A stretch of DNA of 64,000 nt from JAEMQF01 sp963775015. Its GTDB lineage: Bacteria; Pseudomonadota; Gammaproteobacteria; Burkholderiales; Burkholderiaceae_C. Under the pieces are notes generated by a model. That model had not been told where the DNA came from. It searched no databases and saw only the letters and a program-made list of their open reading frames with translations. The position numbers were made by a program, and so were the translations under genes. Each line of letters opens with the position of its first letter. Within the stretch, counting starts at the first letter, position 1. Below are positions 55,797-64,000 of this stretch, one piece after another. The stretch is taken from NCBI GenBank assembly GCA_963775015.1, contig CAVZHI010000014.1, forward strand, positions 62,001 through 126,000, given 5' to 3'.

Positions 55797-55878
55797 GGTG
55801 CACCTCTGGGAACCGGGCCGACGGCGCAGCAGCCGCGAGCCCATGGCACGAGCGCGCCGGCGCAGCGCAGCGTGCGAA

Positions 55879-56370
55879 TCAGGTCAAATCCGCCTTCAAG
55901 TAGTGTGCACCGGCGATCGGGTTGAAGTAGTACGGCGCGATATCTTCGAAACCGAGCGTGCCGTACAGGCCCCGCGCCGCCTCCATGTCGTCCAGCGTGT
56001 CGAGCAGCATCACCGAGTAGCCGCTGCCGCGCGCCTCGTCCATGAGGCGCTGCGCGAGGAGTCGCCCCAGGCCGAAGCGGCGAAACGCCGGGCGCACATA
56101 GAGGCGCTTCATTTCGCACGCGTTGGCGTAGTCGGTCTCGGTCGCGGCGCGAATCGCGCCACAGCCGGCGGGCGCCCCATCCACCGTGGCGAGCAGCAAG
56201 TGCCCGCCCGGACTCGCATACTCGCCCGGCAGCGCAGCAAGCTCGGCGTCGAAGTTCTGAAAGCACAAGTCGACATTGAGGCTTTGCGCGTATTCGCGGA
56301 ACAGCTCGCGCACCGCGTCGATCAACTCCGGCGAATCCGGAGTCTTGAGTTCGATGTCGGCGGGAGGCAT
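55879..56370 (-). CDS. GNAT-family N-acetyltransferase
   Basis: 163 residues. The N-terminus is DSPELIDAVRELFREYAQSL, and the acetyl-CoA site is VRPAFRRFGLGRLLAQRLMDEA with R-x-x-G-x-G. C-terminal FEDIAPYYFNPIAGAHYLKADL with a tandem Tyr is common in a subgroup of putative acetyltransferases that act on small molecules. No partner gene identifies the substrate. 33 bases separate it from the cytochrome b gene. Confidence 0.85.
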   Translation of the reverse strand: MPPADIELKTPDSPELIDAVRELFREYAQSLNVDLCFQNFDAELAALPGEYASPGGHLLLATVDGAPAGCGAIRAATETDYANACEMKRLYVRPAFRRFGLGRLLAQRLMDEARGSGYSVMLLDTLDDMEAARGLYGTLGFEDIAPYYFNPIAGAHYLKADLT

Positions 56371-56403
56371 CCTTGGCGCAGCGGGCGGTGGGTCGTGTGC
56401 AGT

Positions 56404-57084
56404 CTAGCCGCCCAGGCTGACGAGCCAGCCCACGACCGCCGCGCACAGCGCAACCAGCATCAGCGCCAAGCCGCGGTGGCCGGCCGCGTCGGCAGACGCC
56501 GGGATCTTGCCCGAGAGCATCTTGTCGCCGGTCCACATCGGGCCCAGCAGATCGCGGCCGCGGCGAAACCGGTAGAAGGCGATCGCACACAGGTGCAGTA
56601 CCACCAGCGCAATGATCAACCATTGGCCGAAGTTCTTGTGCCAACCGGTGGCCAGACTGCTCGTCGCCCCCGACACGAACTTGACGAGCGGCCCTGAGTT
56701 GGCGATTTCATCGTCGGCGAACAGGCCCGTTCCCACCTGAAGTGCGAGCAACGTCAGCAATCCGAACACCGAACCCGCGCCAAGCGGGCTGTGGCCGACG
56801 TCGAGGTGCTCTTCGGTCCGCGCCTGACCGCGCAGGTAGCGCAGCAAAGTCGAAGGCGAGTAGATGAAACTCGCGAATCGCGACCAGCGCCCACCGACCA
56901 GCCCCCACACGAAACGAAACGCGAGCAGCGTCAGGATCACGTAGCCGATGCGAAAGTGCCACGCCATCGCGTTGCCGCCGATCTTCGCCGTCACGACCGA
57001 GCCGAGCACGCCGGCGGCGAGCAGCCAATGAAAGACACGCGTGGGGAGGTCCCAGATCCGAACCTTGCGCATCGTCTCCGTCAT
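56404..57084 (-). CDS. b-type cytochrome (prokaryotic cytochrome b561 family)
   Basis: 226 residues from the ATG at 57084. Haem ligand region WDLPTRVFHWLLAAGVLGSV starts helix 1; AWHFRIGYVILTLLAFRFVWGLVGG is helix 2; TGWHKNFGQWLIIALVVLHLCAIAFYR gives helices 3 and 4 with two histidines. The pattern is the Ni-Fe hydrogenase/thiosulfate-type cytochrome b subunit that takes electrons from, or gives them to, c-type cytochromes. Divergent from the cytochrome c' gene (195 bases), which is the likely periplasmic partner. Confidence 0.9.
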   Translation of the reverse strand: MTETMRKVRIWDLPTRVFHWLLAAGVLGSVVTAKIGGNAMAWHFRIGYVILTLLAFRFVWGLVGGRWSRFASFIYSPSTLLRYLRGQARTEEHLDVGHSPLGAGSVFGLLTLLALQVGTGLFADDEIANSGPLVKFVSGATSSLATGWHKNFGQWLIIALVVLHLCAIAFYRFRRGRDLLGPMWTGDKMLSGKIPASADAAGHRGLALMLVALCAAVVGWLVSLGG

Positions 57085-57279
57085 GCCTGACCCCATTCGT
57101 TGTTTTCTGCGCAAAGATTACCGCAAGCGGGTGGCCGCCGCTGCCCCTGTGGTTTTCCCGTGCTTCTCAACGTCCCGTGGAATAGGGATGCTGCAGGTTG
57201 CGTACACTGCGCGGCGCCTTTGCGGGCATCGGGCCCGCGCTGGAAATTCGCTTGACGACCAACCCCAGAGGAAAGATCG

Positions 57280-57744
57280 ATGAATAAAGTATTGCGTTCC
57301 ACCCTGACGCTCGCGGCCGCTGTTCTGGCCCTCGCAACCGCACTGCCCGCAGCAGCGCAATTCGCCAAGCCCGAAGACGCGATCAAGTACCGCAAGGCCG
57401 CCTTCACCGTGATGGCCGCACACTTCGGACGTGTCGCCGGGATGGCCAACGGCCGAATTCCGTTTGACGCCAAAGCCGCTGCCGACAACGCCGAGATCGC
57501 GACCGCGATGTCCAAGCTGCCTTTCGCCGGCTTCATCCCCGGCTCAGACACGGGCGACACGCGCGCCAAGCCCGCGATCTGGACCGACATGGACAAAGTG
57601 AAGAACCTGGCGACGAAGATGCAGGACGAGATGGTCAAGTTCAATGCCGCCGCGAAGACCGGCAACATCGACACGATCAAGGCCGCGGCGGGTGAAGTCG
57701 GCAAGGCGTGCAAAGCCTGCCACGACGACTATCGCAAGGAATAG
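57280..57744 (+). CDS. cytochrome c' (class II cytochrome c)
   Basis: 154 residues. Sec signal peptide ending LPAAAQF; four-helix bundle; C-terminal CKACHDDYRKE has the haem motif CxxCH near the end, as in class II cytochromes. Shine-Dalgarno GAGGAAAG is visible before the ATG. Periplasmic; family members bind NO and protect against nitrosative stress or carry electrons. Reads away from the cytochrome b gene, so one intergenic region could serve both. Confidence 0.94.
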   Translation: MNKVLRSTLTLAAAVLALATALPAAAQFAKPEDAIKYRKAAFTVMAAHFGRVAGMANGRIPFDAKAAADNAEIATAMSKLPFAGFIPGSDTGDTRAKPAIWTDMDKVKNLATKMQDEMVKFNAAAKTGNIDTIKAAAGEVGKACKACHDDYRKE

Positions 57745-57799
57745 TCCCTCGTCGCGCCGCGGGCGAAGCACGCTCGCGCGGCGCAAATGTGCTCTCAGT

Positions 57800-57840
57800 G
57801 CCCGCGGCGTCGCATGACGCGGCCGCGGGCGCTTCTGTTT
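57800..57840 (+). terminator. stem-loop after the cytochrome c' gene
   Basis: A perfect 9-base GC stem, GCCCGCGGC/GCCGCGGGC, 57800-57808 with 57822-57830 and a 13-base loop, followed by CTTCTGTTT. Weak T tract; fits a terminator, 55 bases after the cytochrome c' stop. Confidence 0.5.
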
Positions 57841-58004
57841 GCGACGTGCAAGGCAGGCGCGGCCGGGTGATCCGCTAACATTGCGCCCTGGTCGGACAGC
57901 CGGCTGGACTCTGTCGCTGTGCGCTGTGTCCCCCGAGGAGGCCGGCGCTGCCTGTCACGGCCAGGGCGATTGCACTTCTCCATCGATTTCCGGCCGGGCT
58001 CCGA

Positions 58005-60503
58005 ATGACCGCTCTTCGCTGCACTTCGTTCACTTTGCTCGCGCTCCTGTGCGCCATCGGCGACGCCGCAGCGCAGACCGCCGACGACCCCAGGCCGAGC
58101 GGCACCTTCAACACGCCGGGCTATACCCCCGCGCCAAGCCCGCGCCAACGCGACGCCCAAGGCAACCCAACCCGGCCTGGAAACACCGGCGCCACGTTGC
58201 GCCAGCCGGGCAGTGCGCAGGGATTGACGAGCCCGCTGCCCCCCGGTTTTTCGACACTTCCGGAGTCGACCCAGCGCCGCATCGACAGCACGCCGCCCAA
58301 ACCGAGCGAGTTCCAGAAGTTCGTCGAAGCCGCGACGGGGCGTCTGTTGCCGATCTTCGGCGCGGGCTTCTTTGCCGACCCGAACGAAGCCTTCACTGCG
58401 CTCGACAACGTGCCCGTGTCGGCCGACTACAGCGTCGGCCCGGGCGACGAGATCGTGCTTGCGCGCCTGGGGCTCGATCGACGTCGACTACCGCAGCACG
58501 GTCGATCGCAACGGCATGCTGAGCCTGCCCAAGGTCGGCAGCTTCAACGTCGCCGGGGTCAAGGCGTCGGAACTCGAGAAACACCTGCGCGCGCAGATCG
58601 GCCGCCTGTTCACCAACTTCAACCTGAGCGTCGCGCTGGGCCAGTTGCGCGGCCGTCAAGGTCTTCGTGGTCGGCCCGGCGCAACGCCCCGGCGTGTACA
58701 CTTGCCGAGCCAGTCGACGCATGCTGTCGGCGATGGTGCGCGGCCGGCGGGCCGGCGCCGAACGGCTCGATGCGCAAGGTGCTGCTGCGCCGCGACGGCC
58801 GCGACGTGTCCGAACTCGACCTGTACGACTTCCTCGTGCTGGGCGACAAGTCGAAGGACATTCAGCTCGCCGCCGGCGACGTGGTGGTGTTGCAGGCGAG
58901 CGGCGCGCGGGTGGCGCGTGACCGGCGCGATCGACTCGCCGGCGATCTACGAACTGAAGGGCGCGAGCGAGTCGGTGCGCGAGGTGTTGCGCTATGCCGG
59001 CGGCGCGCCGGTGCTCGCGGACCCGAATCGGGCGCAGCTCGAACGCATCGACCCGTCCAAGGCCAGGGCGCGCTTCGTCGAAGAATTCAGGCTCGACGAC
59101 GAGGGCCTGCAAAAGGCGCTGCGCGACGGCGACGTGCTGACGCTGCTGGCCGATCTCGCCACAGTTCGCCAATGCGGTGACGCTCAAGGGCCATGTCGCG
59201 CAGCCGTTGCGCTACGCGCACAGCCCGGAATGCGAATCCGCGACCTGATCCCGGATCGCGAGGCGCTGATTTCGCCCGACTTTTACCGGCGCAAGAATCT
59301 GCTCGTCCAGGTCATCGAAAGCGAAGACGAAGAGCGCATGGAGCGCGTGGAATTGCCGGCCAAGGTTGAAACCGAGACCCGGCCGTTGCAAGGCACGGTG
59401 CAGGAGCGCAATGAGCGCCCGCCCCGGCTGCCGAACCAGGCCAGAGCACAGAACGGCCGCGACGAAGACAGAAACGCAAGGAATCGCGCCGCGGCGGTCC
59501 GCGCCAAGAAGAACCCGGCAGCGCTCTTCGACGAGTTGAACTGGGACTACGCAGTGATCGAACGCCTCATCGAGAAAGACTTGAGACGCAGGTGATTCCG
59601 TTCAACCTGGGCAAGGCGGTTCTCGATGGCGATCCGGCGCACAACATCGAATTGCTGTCAGGCGACGTCGTCACCATTTACAGCCAGAAGGACGTTCGGG
59701 TTCCGGTGGCACGCCAGACGCGCCTCGTGACCGTCGAAGGCGAAGTCGCTGCCCCCGGCGTGTACCAGCTGCGGGCTGGCGAGACCCTGAGGGGTTTGAT
59801 CGACCGCGTCGGCGGCTTCACGCCGCAAGCCTACGTCTACGGCCTGGACTTCAGCCGCGAAGAAACACGCCAGCGCCAGCGCGAGAATCTTGCTTCGGCG
59901 GTTGCGCGCCTGGAGGCGCTCTCGGCAACACAAAGCGCGCGCGACGCAGCGAACCGGCGCGACGAATCGACCGCAGCAAACACTGCCGCCGTGAGCAATG
60001 CAGCGACGCAGGCGCAACTCGCACGCCTGTCGCGAGTCGAACCAAATGGCCGCATCGCACTCGAGTTGGCTCCCGGCGTGAAGAACCTCGACGCCCTGCC
60101 CGACGTGCCGCTCGACCATGCCGACCGCATCAGCGTGCCGACGCGTCCCGCCTTCGTCACGGTCGCCGGCGCGGTCGTGAACAGCAACGCGTTCCTCTGG
60201 AAGAACGGCCGCACCGCGGGCGACTACCTGAAGCTCGCCGGCGTCGACGAGTCCGCCGACCCGTCGAACATGTTCATCCTGCGCGCCGACGGCACCGTCA
60301 ATCACGCTGGCGAAAAACGCAGCTTCTTGGGTGGCAACGCGCTCGAAGGTGAAATCTTGCAACCGGGCGACGCGCTGATCGTGCCGAACCAGCTCGACTT
60401 CGAGACCTGGGGCCGCGCCCTGGTGCGCAACCTGAAAGACTGGTCGCTCATCTTCTCGCAGTTCGGCCTGGGAATCGCCGCGATCAACACGTTGAAGAAT
60501 TGA
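58005..60503 (+). CDS. polysaccharide export protein with SLBB domains (frame broken nine times)
   Basis: About 831 residues after correction. Signal peptide to AAAQ. The polysaccharide-export core starts VSADYSVGPGDEIVL, followed after repair by RAWGSIDVDYRSTVDRNGMLSLPKVG and VFVVGPAQRPGVYT; several SLBB repeats follow (RLVTVEGEVAAPGVYQL, then AFVTVAGAVVNSN). Breaks by position: about 58459, 58651, 58720, 58739, 58916 and 59150 (extra base), and 58702, 59227 and 59587 (missing base). The last makes a false stop at 59595; the true end is 60503. A Wza-like outer-membrane export channel for capsule or EPS; the cell-surface gene next to it is the chain-length protein. Total length is divisible by three, as predicted by the net change. 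Confidence 0.85.
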
Positions 60504-60520
60504 GAGACTGAGGCGCGGTC

Positions 60521-61756
60521 ATGAAACTGGACGATTTGTCGACCTCGGCGCCCGAGCACCCTGCGGTGGAAGACGACCTGGAGGCCTCGTTCAGCCTCGT
60601 CGATCTGCTCACCTGGGTCGGAGAGGGCAAGTGGCAGGTCGCCGCCGTGACGACTTTCGCCGCTGTCGCATCGCTCGCCGCCGCGCTCCTCCAGGCACCG
60701 ATTTACACCGCGCGCACGACGCTGCTTCCACCGACGTCGCAGCAGCAAAGCGGTGCATCGGCCGCGCTCGCCGCGCTCGGTGCGCTGGGTGGTCTGGCCG
60801 GCAGCGCTGCGCCGAAGTCTCCGGACGAACTCTACGTCGCCCTGCTCAAAGGCGACAGCGTCGTGCGCGCCCTGGACGCACGCTTCGACCTCAAGTCACG
60901 CTACGAGCTCAAGTCCTTCGAAGCGCTGCGCAAGTCCATGCCAAACAACGTGCGGGTGTCGGCGGACCGCAAGAGCGGCGTCATCAGCGTCGAGGTCGAC
61001 GACAAGGATCCGACCTTCGCCGCCGAACTCGCGAACGCGCATGTCATCGAGGTGACCAAGTTGCTCGGGCGCCTGGCCGTCTCGGACGCGCAATTGCGGC
61101 GCGTGTTTTTCGAGCAGCAGCTGAAAGAGGTGAAGGAGAACCTGATCAAGGCCGAGCTCGGCTTGCGCGCGGTACAGGAAAAATCGGGCGTCATCGTGCT
61201 CGACAAGCAGGCCGAAGCCTTGATCGGCGGCGCAGCCCAGCTGCGCGCCATGATCGCCGAGCGCGAAGTTCAACTCAAGGTGCTGCGCACCACGGCGACG
61301 GGCGAAAACCCGGATGTGCAAAAGCTCAACTCGGAACTCGGCGCGCTGCGCGACGAACTGGCGCGAATGGAGTCGACGCGCGGCCGCGCGTCGGGCAGCG
61401 CGGTCGACATTCCGGTGGGCCGGATTCCCGAAGCAGCGATCGACTATGTGCGCGCGCGGCGCGAACTCAAACTCCAGGAAACGCTGCTCGAAAGCATGAT
61501 CCGCCAGTTCGAGATCGCCAAACTCGACGAGGCCAAGGAAGGCCCGGTGCTGCAGCAGGTCGACAAGGCATTGCCGCCGGACTACAAATCCAAACCCTCG
61601 CGCGCGCTGATTGTTGTGGCGAGCACGATGCTGGGGCTGATCGCCAGCCTCTTCTTCGTCGTCTGGCGCGGCTACGCCGCGGCGGTACGCCAACTCGACC
61701 CGCAACACGCATTGGCATGGGCGGCGATGCGCCGCGCTTGGCGCTGGCGGCGCTGA
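60521..61756 (+). CDS. Wzz/GumC-type polysaccharide chain-length protein
   Basis: 411 residues, intact. One helix at 41-61 (AVTTFAAVASLAAALLQAP) and one near 370-390 (ALIVVASTMLGLIASLFFVVW) enclose a long periplasmic coiled coil (about 150-350; SDAQLRRVFFEQQLKEVKEN and REVQLKVLRTTATGENPDV). A GNVR-type ending PPDYKSKPSRALI precedes helix 2. No cytosolic tyrosine-kinase domain is attached and none is nearby. Sets polymer length or couples polymerisation to the SLBB export protein 17 bases upstream. Confidence 0.9.
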   Translation: MKLDDLSTSAPEHPAVEDDLEASFSLVDLLTWVGEGKWQVAAVTTFAAVASLAAALLQAPIYTARTTLLPPTSQQQSGASAALAALGALGGLAGSAAPKSPDELYVALLKGDSVVRALDARFDLKSRYELKSFEALRKSMPNNVRVSADRKSGVISVEVDDKDPTFAAELANAHVIEVTKLLGRLAVSDAQLRRVFFEQQLKEVKENLIKAELGLRAVQEKSGVIVLDKQAEALIGGAAQLRAMIAEREVQLKVLRTTATGENPDVQKLNSELGALRDELARMESTRGRASGSAVDIPVGRIPEAAIDYVRARRELKLQETLLESMIRQFEIAKLDEAKEGPVLQQVDKALPPDYKSKPSRALIVVASTMLGLIASLFFVVWRGYAAAVRQLDPQHALAWAAMRRAWRWRR

Positions 61757-61760
61757 GCCT

Positions 61761-62407
61761 TCAGCGCGTGCGCTGAAGACCCGCTCGCGGCGCGCCCGCG
61801 GCGTCCCAGTCCGCCGCAAACCAAGGTTCGCCGCGCAGGCATTGCGCCACCATCTCCAGGCTGTCCAGGCCCCAGAACAGGTGCCCTTCGAGCTCGATCG
61901 TCGGCACGCCGAACACGCCCAAAGCGATCGCCTCGCGGCCGGCCTCCGCGCAGCTCGTCTTTCACCTCCTGGCTCTGCGGGTCGCGCTGCGGCGCGAGCG
62001 CCTGCTGCAAGGCCTGCAGGCGAGTCGGGTCGTTCGCATCGGCGCCGGCGCCGCGCCAGACATGGTGCAGCACCGCCTCGACGACGCGCCGGTTCGGCGC
62101 GCCGCCAGCGGCTGCGCACGCCAACGCCAGGCGCAGCAACGCCATCGGGTTGAACGGGTGCTGCAGCGGCGTGGCGAATTCGATCTGATGCTGCAGCGCC
62201 AGCCACTGCCACATGGCGGAAGGTCCAGGCGCGTTTCGGTTCGATCTCGGCCGGGCCTTTGTGGCCCCAATGCGAAAGCAGCCCGGCGAACAGCACCGGC
62301 CGGTACTCGACACAGTACGACAGCCCGGCCAGCGCCTGCGGCAGGCGCTCGAACGCCAGGTAGGCGTAGGGCGAAATCGGGTCGAACCAGAAACGCAGCA
62401 GCTTCAT
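61761..62407 (-). CDS. 2-hydroxychromene-2-carboxylate isomerase-like DsbA protein (frame broken twice)
   Basis: Thioredoxin-fold GST-kappa/HCCA isomerase group. The N-terminus LLRFWFDPISPYAYLAFERL has the SPY active-site motif with a serine in place of the cysteine; glutathione-dependent isomerisation is the family reaction. Extra bases near 62215 (corrected TFRMWQWLALQHQIEF) and 61947 (corrected LREAGREAIALGVFGVPTIE) break the frame. After repair it is 214 residues and ends QRTR. The start overlaps the DUF1289 stop (TGATG). The family also includes enzymes of naphthalene-type degradation, but the role here is open. Confidence 0.85.
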
Positions 62408-62643
62408 CACTTGTCTCCCGATGCGCTCTCTCGCCCCGCTGCGGCGAGTTGCACGTGGCGCTGCCCGAGGCGTTGCCAGACCTCGAGCTTCGCCGCGTCG
62501 GTCAGCTGCGCCCATTCTGCGATTTCATCGAGGGTTCGGCCGCAGCCTTCGCACCAACCGCTGCGCGCATCGATGCGGCACACGTCGATGCACGGGCTCG
62601 GCACGGCAGCCGGCATCGGCGCGGGTTCAGGCCTGGGTGACAT
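62407..62643 (-). CDS. DUF1289 domain protein
   Basis: 78 residues. The DUF1289 zinc-ribbon-like motif is complete: SPCIDVCRIDARSGWCEGCGRTLDEIAEW, with four cysteines. Small, probably metal-binding; function unknown but the family is common in proteobacteria. Its start sits 17 bases inside the YbaK-like gene and its stop overlaps the HCCA-type gene start, so the three are co-translated. Confidence 0.9.
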   Translation of the reverse strand: MSPRPEPAPMPAAVPSPCIDVCRIDARSGWCEGCGRTLDEIAEWAQLTDAAKLEVWQRLGQRHVQLAAAGRESASGDK

Positions 62644-63121
62644 CGCCGACGGGTGCGCCGGTGAGCGCCGTCAATTGGTCCGGGCTCGCCTCGAACACCG
62701 CGTTTGGGTGCCCGGCAGCGGCCCAGACGCTCTCGAAGCGAAACAGTTCGCGGTCCAGCAGCGCGACGGGCGGTATGAGGTGCGCGATCGGTGCGACGCC
62801 GCCGATCGAAAAACCGGTGCACTGCTTGACGAATTGCGCGTCGGCGCGCGCCAGGGCGCCGAGCTGCGCGGCGACCTTGGCCTCGTCGACGCGCCGATCG
62901 CCAGAGGTCACGATCAGCACCACCGCGTCGTCGGACCTGCGGCGAAACACGACGCTCTTTGCAATCTGGCCGACCTGCACGCCGAGCGCGGTCGCGGCTT
63001 CTTGCGAAGTGCGCACGGCAGCGTCAAGCCAGCGCGGCGCGTGCGGATGACCCAGATGCTGCAAACGCTCGGTGACGCGCCGCAGGCCTTCGGGAATCGA
63101 ATCGGCGGGTGCAGGAGTCAT
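62627..63121 (-). CDS. YbaK/EbsC-family aminoacyl-tRNA deacylase
   Basis: 164 residues from the ATG at 63121. Single-domain editing enzyme that clears mischarged tRNA (Cys- or Ala-tRNA-Pro in relatives). The key lysine is in QIAKSVVFRR and the family signature is GFSIGGVAPIAHL, with the GxxP loop. DEAKVAAQLGALARADAQFV is the middle helix. Trans-editing is the expected role. An upstream in-frame extension to 63235 is non-coding. Confidence 0.92.
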   Translation of the reverse strand: MTPAPADSIPEGLRRVTERLQHLGHPHAPRWLDAAVRTSQEAATALGVQVGQIAKSVVFRRRSDDAVVLIVTSGDRRVDEAKVAAQLGALARADAQFVKQCTGFSIGGVAPIAHLIPPVALLDRELFRFESVWAAAGHPNAVFEASPDQLTALTGAPVGDVTQA

Positions 63122-63234
63122 GCCGGCAGCCCCGTGTCGACCCCTGGGTTCGGGGGGTAACGCCTCCAAGCGCGACTCCCGCACGACCCGCCCCACAGCC
63201 TGGGGATGGCGCAGCCCACGGTTTCGCCGCAACA

Positions 63235-63705
63235 ATGCGTCACGCTGTCTGGAGCAGATTCTTGGACCCCACCGCCTGTTTGCGCCTTGCCACCCGGCTG
63301 CATTTCATGATGCGGCGCCACCTCGACCAGGAATTCGAGATCAGCGTCCTGATGCAGGGCGGGTTCGAAGCACGCACCGCGCTGCGCTTGTGCCGCGGCT
63401 CGGGTTTGCCCGAGCTGGTCAGCTTGGCGCACGAACTCGAGCGCGCGCACCGTGCCGACGCGAAGGCGAGCGCGCGCCGCGCTGCAGCGGCTGCCGCGGC
63501 GAAAGCGGCGCGGGCCGTGCAACGCGCGAAGAAAGTCACCCCGCCCATCGGCCGCAAGGCGCAGGACCTCGCCTGGTCGAGAGACACCTCCGGCTTCGGC
63601 CTGAGCGTCCCCCCGGAGCGCGAAAGTGCGAGCGACGCGATGCCCCACGCCAAAATCGGCTGGCTCGCGCGGCTCGGGCTGGCGCCGCGCAACGCCGGGC
63701 GCTGA
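63235..63705 (+). CDS. hypothetical protein
   Basis: 156 residues from the ATG at 63235. Not recognised. The first 60 residues are hydrophobic-helical (FLDPTACLRLATRLHFMMRRHL, EFEISVLMQGGFEARTALRLC); the middle is an Ala/Lys/Arg-rich helix (about 85-110, AHRADAKASARRAAAAAAAK), and the C-terminus has GWLARLGLAPRNAGR. Similar proteins occur in Burkholderiales as I recall, with no known function. Convergent with the carboxylase gene. Confidence 0.55.
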   Translation: MRHAVWSRFLDPTACLRLATRLHFMMRRHLDQEFEISVLMQGGFEARTALRLCRGSGLPELVSLAHELERAHRADAKASARRAAAAAAAKAARAVQRAKKVTPPIGRKAQDLAWSRDTSGFGLSVPPERESASDAMPHAKIGWLARLGLAPRNAGR

Positions 63706-63728
63706 CACGACCGAAGCGCGCTGCGGTC

Positions 63729-64000
63729 TCACGCGGCGTGCTCCAGGCGCAGCAGCTCTTCGCCTTCGAGCACCTGATCGCCGACCGCGTAGAGCAGTGA
63801 TTGCACCGTGCCATCGCGCGGTGCCGTGATCGTGTGCTCCATCTTCATCGCCTCGAGCACCGCCAGCGGCTGGCCGAGCTTGACCTGCTCGCCCGGCGCG
63901 GCGAGAAACGCGACCACTTTGCCCGGCATCGGCGCAGTGAGGCGGCCGCCTTCGACAGCACCGTCGGCGGCGTGCGCGATCGGATCGATTTCGCTCAGGT
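63729..64000 (-). CDS. biotin-carrier end of an acyl-CoA carboxylase alpha subunit (partial)
   Basis: Only the C-terminal 90 residues lie in the window; the frame is open to base 64000. The biotinyl domain has TAPMPGKVVAFLAAPGEQV, the biotin attachment site EAMKMEHTI and LLYAVGDQVLEGEELLRL. This is the end of an alpha chain that couples biotin carboxylase and biotin carrier, such as propionyl-, methylcrotonyl- or geranyl-CoA carboxylase. The exact substrate is not visible here. Confidence 0.88.
   Translation of the reverse strand, partial: LSEIDPIAHAADGAVEGGRLTAPMPGKVVAFLAAPGEQVKLGQPLAVLEAMKMEHTITAPRDGTVQSLLYAVGDQVLEGEELLRLEHAA

Noticed and set aside
58005..59595. Short polysaccharide export protein ending at 59595
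   Set aside because: The stop results from a missing base near 59587; homology continues in the following frame to 60503.

Overview
The window is GC-rich, densely coded chromosomal DNA of a betaproteobacterium, most likely Burkholderiales. That reading rests on the apaG/mltA/rpe neighbourhood, an atpIBEFHAGDC operon in the standard proteobacterial order, two HAAT (branched-chain amino acid type) ABC transporters, a DctPQM TRAP system and a fused indolepyruvate ferredoxin oxidoreductase. No rRNA, tRNA or CRISPR was seen.

Layout. 1-7.1 kb: a c-di-GMP type FHA-EAL protein (cut by the window edge), rpe, then a TonB-dependent receptor with three regulators (OmpR-like, AraC-like, MarR-like). 7.2-10.2 kb: apaG, a tiny membrane protein, mltA, and an exported msrB-msrA pair. 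10.2-20.1 kb: two complete HAAT ABC importers in tandem, divergent from a fused indolepyruvate ferredoxin oxidoreductase (20.3-23.8 kb). 23.9-28.7 kb: a secreted lipase-like lipoprotein, then an operon of an AhpD-like protein, a nitronate monooxygenase and a remarkable histidine-phosphatase/POTRA/outer-membrane-barrel fusion. 28.8-30.6 kb: cytochrome b561 and small enzymes. 30.7-35.2 kb: a TRAP transporter operon ending in an amidase. 35.4-40.3 kb: a metallo-beta-lactamase-fold gene split by a RIT element (three overlapping tyrosine recombinases between 29-bp inverted repeats). 40.4-44.8 kb: a LytS/LytTR two-component pair and Rep helicase. 45.1-54.1 kb: a hypothetical gene, an AEC carrier and the ATP synthase operon. 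54.1-57.7 kb: aldose epimerase, HpaI-type aldolase, GNAT, and divergent cytochrome b and cytochrome c'. 58.0-61.8 kb: SLBB polysaccharide export and chain-length proteins. 61.8-64 kb: a DsbA-like isomerase, DUF1289, a YbaK-like deacylase, a hypothetical gene and the end of a biotin-dependent carboxylase subunit.

A property of the whole window is that 12 clearly recognisable genes are broken by single-base frame changes, 26 in all by my reading. At 23 sites the simplest repair removes one base; at 3 it adds one. Removing these bases restores family-typical protein sequence and the expected ATGA overlaps with neighbours, so I read most of them as sequence errors rather than gene decay. Such genes are typed CDS with the break positions given.

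The strongest candidate for something undescribed is the fusion at 25167-27119. It has the layout of a type Vd (PlpD-like) autotransporter, signal peptide - enzyme - single POTRA - 16-strand-type barrel, but the passenger is a histidine phosphatase with its catalytic motifs intact instead of a patatin.
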